The notes under the pieces: generated by a model
Seen by the model: the letters and a program-made list of their open reading frames with translations, nothing else
Databases searched by the model: none
Told to the model about the DNA's origin: nothing
NCBI GenBank assembly: GCA_028023455.1
Contig: JAQFVV010006203.1
Span: 7,348,821 to 7,412,820 of the forward strand
Length of the DNA stretch: 64,000 nt
Reading direction: 5' to 3'
Source of the DNA: Epiperipatus broadwayi
Lineage: Eukaryota > Onychophora > Udeonychophora > Euonychophora > Peripatidae
Shown: positions 36,130-46,316 of the stretch, piece by piece
How positions within the stretch are numbered: position 1 is the first letter of the stretch
How the letters are laid out: every line of letters begins with the position of its first letter
Program-made: the position numbers and the translations under genes

Positions 36130-36960
36130 AATTGAACAAGGCAGAGAAGAAACTGAAAAGGCAAGAAGTTTAGATAGTTGGGCAGCAGAGATAGTGATGA
36201 ATTTGGGAAATAGGGCAAATTTAAATCTATTATCATGTTTTAACAAGATGGCAAAGAAGAAAGAATTTCCAGATAGCTGGAGTAATACAAGAGTAAGGTT
36301 ATTATTTAAAGGAAAGGGTAAGAATCATAGAAAGTTATAGACTAATAGCGGTAATGTCAGTATTATATCAAGTTTTTGCATATATGGTAGGTGGAAGGGT
36401 AGCAAAATGGATGGAAGAAATAATATAGTGGGAGAAATGCAAGAAAGTTTTAGATTGGATAGGCACATAGGAGATAGTTTATTTGTAGTCACACAACTTA
36501 CAGATATGAATAGGAAGGTAGACAGTTATATATGGTTTTATAGATATAGAGAAGATATATGATAGAGTACATAAAAATAGATTATGGGTAAGTTTAGTAA
36601 ATTTGGGAATGAATGCAGCTTTAGTGGATCTTATTATCTTAATAAGATCCACTATTGTATGAAAAATAATTACTATATGTATCAATTAGGAAATCTAGAA
36701 TCAGAATTAAAAATGGGATGGGATTAAGACAACAATATCCTATGTCACCTATTTTATTTTTGTTATATGTGAGAGTAATGGAGAGAGCAATAGAAAGACT
36801 AGAAAGAGGGATAGAGATACCAATAATAGATGGCAAGGGAGTTTATATATTATCAGGTCTTTTATTTGTTGATGATATCTTCTTGTGCACAAAAAGTAGA
36901 GAAAGATATGGATTAAATTTAGTGAAGAAAAATAAAGAGTAATGATAATAAATGCTGGAG
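36130..36960 (+). pseudogene. LINE reverse transcriptase remnant
   Basis: In shifted frames one reads FNKMAKKKEFPDSWSNTRVR and LLFKGKGKN (RT motif region with E/D-W and K-G-G), GEMQESFRLDRHIGDSLFVV (QxGFR region), a damaged D-motif (FYRYREDI), GLRQQYPMSPILFLLYV (usually RQGxPLSP) and LSGLLFVDDIFL (the catalytic YADD reads FVDD). Frame changes near 36330, 36540 and 36715 rule out function. Confidence 0.7.
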
Positions 36961-37329
36961 AAAGAGAAGAGAAAGAAATTTTGTTGGATTATAAAAAGCT
37001 TAATGTTGCGAATAGGTATAACAATTTGAGAATTGTCTTATGTAATCAGAGAAATTGCTTGGATGAATGGGAGAATAAAATTGATAAATGAAGCAAAGGA
37101 AAGAAAGGGACTGATAAAAAAATGAATAATGTTTTCATATAATAAATATGAGGTAGCAAGAATTGTATTGAAGGGAATGATAGTAGCAGGATTAACTTAT
37201 GGCAATGATGTGTTATGTATTAGTAAAGGGGTATTAGATTACTTAGAAAAAGTACAAAGAGAAGTAAAAGGACATGCTCTAGATGCAGGTGTGTGAACAG
37301 CAAAGGAGCCAATTCAAGGAGAAATGCAA

Positions 37330-37960
37330 AAAGCAAAATGAAAATGTTCAGTAGATTGCAATTTATGGATAATATGAGAATAGCCAAAATAGTATTTAAT
37401 TGGGTTATGAATAAAGGACAGGCAATAAGATGGCTGAGAGAAAGATAGTAGGGTATGCAGAAGATTTGGATAAAGATTTTATGTCAGTATACTTATACAA
37501 AAGGTGAAATAATTGTTTTAGGAGAATTGTTGAGTGTTATAATGGCAAGAAATGGGATAGAAAAATAGATGCATTAATAAAAAATAGGGAAGTTGGAAAG
37601 TAAAAAGAGTTTAAATATATATAGAAGTAAACAGGATATTGGGTGTGGGTTAATTTATGATAATAGCAAGGAAAGTAGTTTACTGTTTAAAGTTCGAACA
37701 GGATCATTAGCAACAAGAGAATATACACATAATTGGAGAAATGTGGGTGATTTAGTCTGTAAGTTATGTAAGGAAGGCATGAAAAATATTAGGCAGTTGT
37801 TAATTGAATGTAAATAATTACAATCCGAAAGGTTACAAATAATGAAGTTGTGGGAGAATAAAGTGGGTTCTTGGTTGTGGAAATGGGATGGAGCAGGGTA
37901 GAGAAGAATATGGGAAAAATGTAGGATGAGGAATGGAAAGAGAATACAGCTAATAGGTTT
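37330..37960 (+). pseudogene. LINE C-terminal domain remnant
   Basis: It includes MFSRLQFMDNMRIAKIVFNW, then (from 37593) SLNIYRSKQDIGCGLIYDNS, LLFKVRTGSLATREYTHNW, and VCKLCKEGMKNIRQLLIECK. The Cx2C...E.C pattern and the RxGSLxTR motif are those of C-terminal domains of L2/CR1-like LINEs common in arthropods such as ticks. The sequence ends near GFSGHSG, just before the right terminal inverted repeat. Confidence 0.65.
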
Positions 37961-38347
37961 CTCTGGGCATAGTGGTTAAAAGATTCCCGACTCCGATAAA
38001 GGAAAAGTCATAGTGCATTGCATCATTACTTGAAACACGTTGAAAAAAGGCAAAAATTAATATTTGATGTAAAGAGCTTTTTTGTGTATGATTATTATAA
38101 TATATATTATTGCTATTATATAAAGATATTTTATAGTATATTATATCATTGATTTATTTAAATATATGTAAAAGCAGTATAACGGATTAAACTTCTTTCC
38201 ATTTATGAAGACTGTAACTGGAGTACATTTTTCTATTTATATTTATCAAAATAAATTTAGAATATTATTTTTAAATTTAATTACAGAAGTCTAGAAAAAA
38301 GTCTGCAATGGCAGTAATAATTATAACAGTGGTAATAAAAAGCTTAC

Positions 38348-38448
38348 CGTAGCAATTAAAGGAGTCATAACAAAATTAGAAGCTGAATTTCCATCTCCTG
38401 TTACTATGTCTTGTTTGTTGGGTATGTTCTGGGGTCCAGAGAAAGTAC
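38348..38448 (-). CDS. Mondo: Mondo exon, linker
   Basis: This 101-bp exon (phase 1 to phase 0) encodes GTFSGPQNIPNKQDIVTGDG and then NSASNFVMTPLIAT. The acceptor is TATGTAG and the donor GTAAGCT, close to the consensus. It is separated from the previous exon by only 323 bp. It lies in the low-complexity middle of the protein. The phase fits both neighbours, which is the main evidence. Confidence 0.85.
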
Positions 38449-38771
38449 CTACATACATACATATATAATATATGAATAATAGATATAATCATAATTCAAT
38501 TTGAAAAATCACAAAATGAACTTTGTTTATTCGATGTATTTCATCTTTAATGTAAGATTATAATGCATACTGTAGACAAAGAAATATTAATAATTTCAAT
38601 TTAAAGAATAGATATTAACTATTAAAGTAAAATAATATATTAGTATCTAAATATATGTATGCAATAAAAATCTGCTAAGTAATTCAATTAAATTGATGTA
38701 TATATTTATAAAATAACTTTTGAATAAAATAATAATATAAATAAAATGTAATCAGTATAACTTAGAATTAC
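38449..38771. other. Short Mondo intron (323 bp)
   Basis: AT-rich with a TACATACA microsatellite near the acceptor. No element is seen. Confidence 0.7.
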
Positions 38772-38937
38772 CTGTGGTATTAGTTAACAATTGAGCCAAA
38801 AATAAATTTTGAGGTAATACTCCTTGTTGAGAGGATTGTACTGGCACACTTGGCAGTACTTGAGAATGACTAACTAAATTAGCAGATGATGGAGGAGCAG
38901 GAGCAATTTTTTGAGGTCGAATTCGTGAACTTGTTTT
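38772..38937 (-). CDS. Mondo: Mondo exon, Pro/Gln/Ser-rich linker
   Basis: This 166-bp exon (phase 0 to phase 1) encodes KTSSRIRPQKIAPAPPSSAN, then a Gln/Ser/Val-rich stretch, ending QNLFLAQLLTNTT. It continues the disordered region between the glucose-sensing half and the bHLH. The acceptor is TAATAG and the donor GTAATTC. No family motif stands out. Assignment rests on in-phase joining to both neighbours, clean splice borders and a GC content well above the flanking intron. Confidence 0.85.
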
Positions 38938-40098
38938 CTATTACATAAATATAAACATTTATATACTATAACCAAATTATACTAAAAAATAAAAATGGTA
39001 AAATATAGAAATTAAACAATGAAAACAAAATCAATTCAACCACATAAACTCTTGACAAGTAAAAAAAAAATTTAAATTAGTAATTAACAATATATTATAT
39101 GAAACTATGAATATAAAATTAAAGCAAAAAAATATGATTAATATTATTTGTTTTGTTTTTTGTTTTTTTAAAAGTTTTTAAAATTTAAACGGTTTCAAAT
39201 CAATAAAACAACCAATTGAAAATTTTCAGTTCAATAAAATATGTTCATTAAAAAAATTTAACCTCTAAAACTAATTCAGAGCCTAAAAAATAAAATAAAT
39301 ATTAAGAATTTTCTAAAGATATTTTGCTATTTTAAAAGAAAATTGCAAGGTTACTTCAGATACTGTTATGACTTAATATGTATTTGGTCAACATAATAGT
39401 AATTTTTCTTTAAGTTTGATAAAGTTTAATAAAATTTCACTAAGTTTTCATTCAGTTTTTTTAAGCTAAAAATAACAATGATAATACTATAATATGTTAT
39501 TAACTGAGTTGCAAACTGGAGATATCCGAATAGATTAAATGTCAGCTTGCCAATTTTTTTGCAAGTTCATTCACCTTTTCTACTCTTACTTTTACTTTCA
39601 AAAATTCATTTGTTCATTCTATTTTATAGCAGATACTCATAAATCAACTATATCATTATTAGCAAATACTTGTTAATGAATATCGCAGCTTTAACTCCAG
39701 AAAAAAAAAAAGGGATAGAGAAAAAGACAAAATACTGTGTAAGTAAACAAATAATGAAAATGTTGAAGCACAATAAAACATCCATTCTATTTTATATTAT
39801 TACTCTAATATTTAATATCATTCTTTATTGGTAAATATCTGATACTTAACCAACTCTATATACTTCCAAATAATAACATTTCATTAAAAATTATTTATTT
39901 ATGTATGTTTTGAGACAATGTAACCTTGTTAGCCTAAATAAATATTATTTAAGAATAATAAAAATGATTTAAATCTATGAAGATTTTGAACAAATAACTC
40001 CATTAAGAAAATATAATACTTTATTTTCCCCAAAGCAAATAAATACATAACAAAGCTACATTAAATGCATAAATAAATAATTAAAAATATCTTGCAAG

Positions 40099-40178
40099 GT
40101 TAGATGCAGTGGTAGAATGACAGATTATGCAGCCCAAATAATCATGGTCCAGTTCTGTCACTTTTGGTGCCCGAACTT
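40099..40178 (+). mobile_element. Possible tRNA-derived SINE fragment
   Basis: GATGCAGTGGTAGAATGAC is an A-box-like tRNA D-arm. GGTCCAGTTCTGTCACTTTT is B-box-like, followed by GGTGCCCGAAC. It shares CACTTTTGGTG with the fragments at 24165 and 10460. Confidence 0.42.
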
Positions 40179-41087
40179 TTTAAAAACTATCAAACAATAA
40201 ATTATTCAGTTACTTTAATTAATAAATATTTTTTTATTTTTATAAATTAACAGATTTTCTTTTGATGAATTCAGAAAGACTTTCAAATTTAATACAGAGA
40301 AGAAAAAAAGAATGTGAATAGCAATTATTTTTTGTTGAGAAATTTTCAAATGCATCTGGAATTTATATTAAAGGGCAATAATATATGAAGTGATGCTTTC
40401 CACAAATGACATTCATTTCCTTTGAATCTTCTTTTAAATTTTTGGTTTTCAAAAATATATTGTAGAAATTTATTATAGATATTTCTCCTTTTATATTCTC
40501 ATATTTATAATATAGATACTTTTTCCATTAATATCTTTGATTTATATATATTGAAATGAACAATCCATTATTCATTACAATAAAAAAATTAAAAAAGAAT
40601 AATTTTTTTTTTCTTATAAGCAAAATAATATGCAAATTTGTTTTAAAAAAAATTAAAGAGGTTCAAGAAAGAAACTAAGTTTTGATGTAAAAATCGTTTT
40701 CTTTCTTTTGTCAGTGAATACTACTTTATTCAATCACAGGTTTCAGTGCTTATGAATAGAGGACACACAACAGCTAGATCTAATCTGGAACACTTTTGAA
40801 TCATATTTGAATAACTCCAGCTAAAGAAGAAGCGTTATTTAAAAGACAGCTAGATTACAGCATACTATCACCCTAAATGACTTTTAATTTTGTCAGACAA
40901 GTAAATGACAATTATTTGTTTTGGGTGAGTCTTATTTTAAAGCGTTTGTATTTTATTTTAAATAATCTAATTTGTAAATAAGGCTTACTATCTGTTTATT
41001 ATTTAAAAAATCATCAATTAAAAAAGTAATGTTGTAATAACTTCTTTACTTGTTAAAACCATTTTTTCAAAGAAAATATTATATATG

Positions 41088-41180
41088 TCAACGGTTAGCC
41101 GGAGGTCTCGCAGCTGCCTTGCAAGCAAGTAGTGGTTGCAGCGTTGTGGGTTCGCGTCCCGCCGATGCTATGACATGAAA
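41088..41180 (+). mobile_element. 93-bp tRNA-like retroposon with a perfect 15-bp target-site duplication
   Basis: AAAATATTATATATG flanks it at 41073-41087 and 41181-41195. The insert begins TCAACGGTTAGCCGG, has CTGCCTTGCAAGC like an anticodon arm, then GTGGGTTCGCGTCCC as a B-box/T-arm, and ends GATGCTATGACATGAAA. It is GC-rich in an AT-rich intron. The tiny size and the short A tail suggest a small Pol III RNA moved by LINE machinery. A related copy is at 41930-42030. Confidence 0.72.
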
Positions 41181-41929
41181 AAAATATTATATATGACATG
41201 TATGTTAAGAAAATAATTTGTATATCAATTAATAAATACATTTGTAAATAAATTATTATTGCATGATTTGTTACTTTATGTAAAATTGCTTGATCTACCA
41301 TCATTTATTGGAAGTAATTTATGTTTTCCACAAATTAGCCTGGCATTATAAATGAGGTTGTGTGTAATGGCTACATTCTTATATTGAATAAAATATTGTT
41401 TTAGATATACATGTGTTAGTTTATTTCCTGTTGCTTAAAGCCAGGTGGAGCCCATTGTAATTTCTGCAAATAAATAGAGAAAATATAAAATTGTGAAATA
41501 TGCTAGTCTAACCAGTACAATATTTTTGTACTAAAAAGAGTATATTAAATTCCATTCTTGTACTTAATATATGATAAAGGATATATCAAACTATAATATA
41601 GTTTTCAAACAAAAATTTTTTTTAAAAACTTTCCATTATGTTAATTTTGTGAATTATGGTTGCCTTCTTTGGAGAAATGAAAAAAAGAGAAATAAGATCT
41701 TTATTGTTAAAATTTATGTTCTGAAGGTTACTATTTAAGTTCTTTAATATTAAAGACGGATGGAGTAAGTGGAATTGTAGATAATGTTTTAGTTTAAATA
41801 TGTTGTTATTTTGTAGTTCTTTACATTTGAGAAGTCTGCTTGTAGCAATGAAATCATTGGTAGTGTTTTAGAGTTTATTTTCTTGGCTAGTCTAGTTAAA
41901 TTGTGAATATAGGATAATTTTGATTTTTT

Positions 41930-42030
41930 TTTTCTCTCATATGTCATAGCATCAGCCAGGAAGCGAATCCGCTCACCCGGGACAACTGCTTGTAAAGCGG
42001 CTGTCGCTGATATCTCAACCACCAATGCTT
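41930..42030 (-). mobile_element. Related tRNA-like retroposon, minus strand
   Basis: On the minus strand it reads GGTGGTTGAGATATCAGCGA, GCCGCTTTACAAGCAGT, GGTGAGCGGATTCGCTTCC and GCTGATGCTATGACAT, followed by AGAGAAAAAAAAAA. It aligns over its whole length with the 41088 copy, especially GATGCTATGACAT. The A-rich tail marks the 3' end. No clear target-site duplication was found. Confidence 0.6.
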
Positions 42031-42226
42031 GACTAATTTTTTTAGCTTTATGCTTTTAATAATAAATAATATATATATCAAGCAATAAATCGATTGTTTG
42101 ATATTTCAAAATATAATATCAAAGATAAAATTTTGATGTAATAGATTCTGATAAACAAAAATGATTCTTCTTATAAAATTAATTTAACATACATTAATTT
42201 TAATTTGCATAAACAATACAAATAAC

Positions 42227-42345
42227 CACTAAACATAACATGATCATTATTTCTTATGCTTGCTTATAACTGTTATTAAAACAGGCAAAACTCTCTGTCT
42301 TGCAATGAGTGGCACTACTGTATGGAGTGTTTTGCCTGTTTTAAT
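42227..42345. mobile_element. Short hairpin retroposon with a 15-bp target-site duplication
   Basis: AACAATACAAATAAC flanks the insert at 42212-42226 and 42346-42360. The insert begins CACTAAACATAACATGATCA, like the 52.5-kb element, and contains the inverted pair GTTATTAAAACAGGCAAAAC and its complement, 20 bp, around a 47-bp loop. It looks like an internally deleted relative of the 52.7-kb element, without the ribozyme segment. Confidence 0.65.
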
Positions 42346-42734
42346 AACAATACAAATAACTAATATCTTTCTTTGTTAGCTTTTGTTCAACTTTTAGTAA
42401 AAACACATTATTTTTTTCAAAATAAATATTAAAAATAATCTAAATAAAATAACTACATAAAGAAATTGATATTAATCATGGCAATTTTCATAATATTTTA
42501 TCACAAATGAAACAAATAATGAAGAATAATATTAGCCAATCAAAATATTTAATATATTTTCTAAAAAACATTTAACATATCTAATTTTTTTACATCAAAA
42601 AAATGTTTGCAAATCAATGAAATTTTCTTCAAACAGGATGGAAAAAAAAAGACTTTTGTATTTAATCAAAAGTCAATGCTATAACATTTCAAAAATATTA
42701 TTATGCTAAAAATGGTTTTAATTTTTATTTGTAC

Positions 42735-43870
42735 ATTATGTTAGGTATTTGCAAACTGCTGAATACTTTCAAATGAAGAAAGATTGTAAGAATTGGAAAA
42801 AGAACTGTCTAATATTAAATAGGACCTTGTTCGATTTTGTAAAATTAAAAGAAAAAGGTGAAGAGATAATTGATTTAAAAAGTAGACATATACTACACTA
42901 CAAATGCACAAATATTGGAAGCACAAGTGAAATAGAATTCATTATAAATTGTGGAGATTGATGATGTATCAGAAAGAATGATATGATTAGTTATTCAACT
43001 TAATGGAAGATACCAAATGCAAATAATTCAGATTTATGCAACAACAAGTTCTCATTGTGATACAAAAATTCTTTTCACCAAAACAAATAATATTTTAAAA
43101 TTGCTATGGCAGACTTTGGCAAATGTTTGAAAGATGAAATTGAAATTTGGTTAGAGTGATAGAAATTAAAGAAGACATAGACTTGTGGAATTTTCAGAAA
43201 AAACAAACAAACTATATTATGAGTTACTTTCTTTGAAAAAAATTCTAAATAGAAATGAATATGGAAGCATTTAAATAAATGTTCAACAGGCTAACAGAAA
43301 ATATATATTTCAAGATTGTAATCTTCTTAATAAATTTAACACAAGAAATGATCATCAATTAGTGAGGTGTAAGATATGTCTTAATGCAAAATTAGATAAA
43401 TAAAAATTAAGAAAAACAATGTTCTCTTGATATTCCTAACCACCAGAAACATTCCAATAAATTTAAATTTAGAATTTGTTTTTGTTTTAAAATAATAACA
43501 GATTTTGAAGAAGATTCAGATATGAATGAAATCAATAAGAAGATAACTAATACACTATTAAGAACTGCAACAAAGATAGCTGGTACAAAAAAGCAGCTAT
43601 TTAATAGTAAAATTTCAATTGAGATAAGACAATTTATGAAGAAAATAAAATAAAATATATACAATAATCGATTAAGAGTTGAAATCTAGAATTGAAAAGA
43701 TGAAAATAATAATATAGAAAAAAAGTGAAAGCGGAAAAAGGAGAGATAAAACAAAGTGTAAAACACAACTACGTCTTGGCAGAAAACTAAAAAGATAAAA
43801 ACAACATAGAAAAAAATATCCCCTACTTCTCTTTTTAAAAAACATTATTCATGAAGAGGGGCCAGTATTA
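42735..43870 (+). pseudogene. RTE copy 2, 5' part (decayed endonuclease)
   Basis: Shifted frames match the intact RTE ORF. Examples are KEKGEEIIDLKSRHILHYK (intact: RRKGEETIDLKSGHILYYKG), RLVIQL-like LVIQLNGRYQMQIIQIYATT, and later MNEINKKITNTLLRTATKIA and FMKKIK. Homology fades at about 43870, near intact residue 440. Many stops and indels make it non-functional. The 3' end resumes at 45990. Confidence 0.8.
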
Positions 43871-44613
43871 TTATATCGATATCTTAGAGAAATGATATCT
43901 CAATTTAATATAAAATATGTTGTTTGGAGAAGAATATTATTAAAAAGATAGTTGAAATTATAGCTTCTTTTATCGCTTAATAATTCTCTCTTTTTTACCA
44001 AAAAAGATATTTAGCTTAGAATATAAGGTAATTGTTTTTTTGTGTTAAAAGTTTTGTTCTGGGTAGTTATATAGTTGTTTTTTTAGTTTGTAGTTATGAG
44101 TTTATTTAATTCAATAAGTTTTAGGATGCGTTCAGACCCAGTTTCTTATATTTATCTCAAGAATATTTATCAATTAGTTATGTCTAGGCAATTATTTAAG
44201 GTATATAATGGAGTTTTTTTTTAAAGTATTTATGTTAAAAGGAACGTAAAAATTAGTTATTTAATTCTGTTTTGCATATTACTTTTTTGTAACATTTTCA
44301 GCTTTGGAAGTTTGAAGTATCAGATGAAAGTAAAAGTAGGACTAAAGTAACTAAAAGAACTAAAGTATTTTATGGTTTTCTAAAAGATAAATAAAGACGA
44401 TAATAATAATTAGAAGTTAAAAAATACTTGTCTGATTGTTAATCAGATAAAAATTGAAATTAATCATAAAATTAATTTGGATATATTATAGAAATAATCA
44501 ATTAAAGGAAGTCTTGTTAAGAAAAAAAAATAATAAATTTATCATATAGAAACAAACAAAAAGTAAAGAAAGTATAGAGTAGAATAAAAAAAATGAAGAC
44601 ATACATATTAATA
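43871..44613. other. Unassigned sequence inside RTE copy 2
   Basis: AT-rich sequence of about 740 bp between the last clear RTE homology and the LTR mini-element. It could be decayed RTE sequence or a further insertion. I recognise nothing in it. Confidence 0.4.
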
Positions 44614-45135
44614 TGTTATATCGCAAACTCAAGTTATATCTCAAGTCATACTTCTAAATAACTTCCTAAAGTTCTCCAAGATTCTATTCCTCACAATTAC
44701 TCTGCAACTATGTTGTAAAATACGTAAAATCTTCTACTCTCAACTAATGTTGCTTCAAAATCTTCTACTCTCAATTAATGTCTCCATATCTCCACTATTC
44801 CTTCAGTATACCGTGAACTACATTTCCACTGGTGCTGTCATTAACCAAAGCCTAACGAGATATCTCTGCTGGTGTTAAACAGACGTCTACTCAAATACTG
44901 CTACTCAACTACTGCTTAGATGTTACACAGTCTTTTATTGCTTGCTGATAACTGTGCAATTAATCCTTGTCCAATCAGGTAACTCTTTTATCCAGAGATA
45001 TTTGCAATCAGCAAATATCTCTTGGAATTATCGTCCCCATTACGTTAAATAACCTCCTCCGTTATCACGATCTAAAAGCAAAGGAATAAATCTAGTTTTT
45101 TCTGAGTAAAATGTCTCCATTTTACAAATACTACA
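44614..45135 (-). repeat. LTR (3' LTR in element orientation)
   Basis: 522 bp. It shares blocks such as GGTGTTAAACAGACGTCTAC-like sequence, TTACACAGTCTTTTATTGCT, GAGATATTTGCAATCAGC and ATCTCTTGGAATTATCGTCC with the other LTR. It is about 100 bp shorter, mostly in the region of repeated CTCTACTCTCAACTAATG-type units. Confidence 0.72.
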
Positions 45136-45363
45136 CCTCCCTCCCTCCAGAAAACCCTTGTTGCAATTCCTTGATGTTTTCTTTTTCTATTCCTACTTGG
45201 CTGAAACATATTTCCTGTTATTTCCAAACTTACAGCGATGTTATATCACATAGACACTTCCATTATTAACGTTACTAACTCGGATTGACATTTTCACCCG
45301 GTTTCTCCGTCTACGGCTAAACATGTAGTTCAACGTATTCGCTACTCCAGTTAAATGACTGAA

Positions 45364-45985
45364 TGTTATATCCGCACTTACGACTGTGCAAGGTTATATC
45401 TAAGTCATACTGTGGCTATCAATAATGTTTAAAGTTCTCCAATAATGGTCTATTCCTCAACTAATGCTCTACTCTGCAACTAATGTCTCTCTCAACAATG
45501 ACTGCTCTGCAACAATGCTCTACTCTCAACTAATGCTCTGCTCTGCAACAAATGCTTCTACTCTCAACTAATGTCTGCTCTGCAACATGCTTTCCTCTGC
45601 AACTAATGCTTCCATATCTGCTATCTCCTTCAGCTATACCCGTGAACTACATTTCCACTGGGCGCTGGTCATTAACCGCAAGCACTAACGAGATATCTCT
45701 GCTGGTGTTAAACAAATGTCTACTCAAATACTGCTACTCAACTACTGCTTAGATGTTACACAGTCTTTTATTGCTTGCTGATAACTGTGGCAATTAATCC
45801 TTGTCCAATCAGGTAACGTCTTTTATCCAGAGATATTTGCAATCAGCAAATATCTCTTGGAATTATCGTCCGCCATTACGTTAAATAACCTCCGTTATCA
45901 GCGCGCGATCTAAAAGCAACAGCTCGAATAAATCTAGTTTTTTCTGGAGTGCACAAAAATGTCTGCCATTTTTACAAATACTACA
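45364..45985 (-). repeat. LTR (5' LTR in element orientation)
   Basis: 622 bp. It contains many imperfect units of CAACTAATGCTCTACTCTG. Numerous small indels separate it from the other LTR, so the insertion is old. Confidence 0.72.
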
Positions 45986-45989
45986 AATA

Positions 45990-46316
45990 TCATTGAAAAA
46001 AATTAAGAGATTAAAGTGAAGCTGGGTTATACATATTGTTAGAAGGGATGATAGTAGACGAATAATTGAAAACATCAACTAGATTCCAAGATTAAAACAG
46101 GCAAAACTCTCCATACAGTAATGCCACTAAGTGCAAGTGATCATGTGATGTTTAGATTCTAAAAATATTGTAAAAGTATCTTGAAAGAGACCAATATGAG
46201 ATGGATAAAATAAGAAAAATGCTACTGTGATATGGAGGAGACTAGAGATTGGAAAAACTGGATTAAACTTGGAGAAATAATATTGGAGTGGGTCAATAAT
46301 GGTAGAAAATGATGAT
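45990..46316 (+). pseudogene. RTE copy 2, 3' end
   Basis: It reads as a decayed C-terminus: (D)IIEKN-like ATTGAAAAAAATTAAGAGAT matches the intact LIEKIKR, then a degenerate GHIARRDD region. After the small insert at 46091-46151 it continues through RWMDKIRK-like, WKNWIKLGEIILEWVNNG-like sequence and ends in AATGATGAT, the remnant of the TGA tail. It confirms the same 3' structure as the intact copy. Confidence 0.75.
46091..46151 (-). mobile_element. Hairpin-retroposon fragment inside RTE copy 2
   Basis: ATTAAAACAGGCAAAACTCT, then CCATACAGTAATGCCACT and TGATCATGTGATGTTT are the reverse complement of the 42.2-kb retroposon ends. It splits the RTE C-terminal codons precisely between ATTCCAAG and AGATTCTAAA. 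No target-site duplication is evident. Confidence 0.6.

Larger units (their letters stand above)
32873..38170 (+). mobile_element. L2/CR1-like LINE relic flanked by long inverted repeats
   Basis: Inverted repeats of about 130 bp bound the block: 32873-33000 and 38034-38170. They share TTTAAATAAATCAATG, CACAAAAAAGCTCTTT and AAATATTAATTTTTGCC. Between them, on the plus strand and in several frames with many stops, are an SGNH-esterase-like ORF1, an endonuclease, a reverse transcriptase and a C-terminal Cys-rich domain. Non-LTR elements do not normally have terminal inverted repeats. The arms may therefore be two copies of a small element, or part of an unusual LINE end. The element is clearly inactive. 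Confidence 0.75.
23212..38347. other. Mondo intron of about 15 kb, mobile-element rich
   Basis: The contents are listed separately: a SINE-like fragment (24165-24250), poly-G tracts, a fold-back locus (28182-28966), the SINE palindrome (29416-30241), a decayed ribozyme-element copy (30238-30385), a 30-bp tandem repeat (32514-32573) and the inverted-repeat-flanked LINE (32873-38170). The open frames near 24647-24909, 28930-29175 and 31375-31868 are not supported as genes. Confidence 0.6.
44614..45985 (-). mobile_element. Non-coding LTR mini-retrotransposon (TRIM-like)
   Basis: Two direct repeats, 44614-45135 and 45364-45985, both begin TGTTATATC and end ACAAATACTACA, so they are TG...CA bounded. 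The block is flanked by a 4-bp duplication AATA (44610-44613 and 45986-45989). Next to the left repeat is CCTCCCTCCCTCCAG (45136-45150), which on the minus strand is a purine-rich polypurine tract directly before an LTR. This orients the element on the minus strand. The interior of about 228 bp has no gag or pol and only a tiny Arg-rich open frame. It is non-autonomous and inserted into RTE copy 2. Confidence 0.72.

Noticed and set aside
41088-41180. A functional tRNA gene
   Set aside because: The acceptor and D arms do not close properly, the B box is irregular, and target-site duplications show it is an insertion.
41095-42025. Two frames covering the tRNA-like retroposons
   Set aside because: They are accidental translations of GC-rich non-coding repeats.
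45552-45752. 66-codon frame in the LTR repeat
   Set aside because: It falls inside the LTR units and is not preserved in the other LTR.
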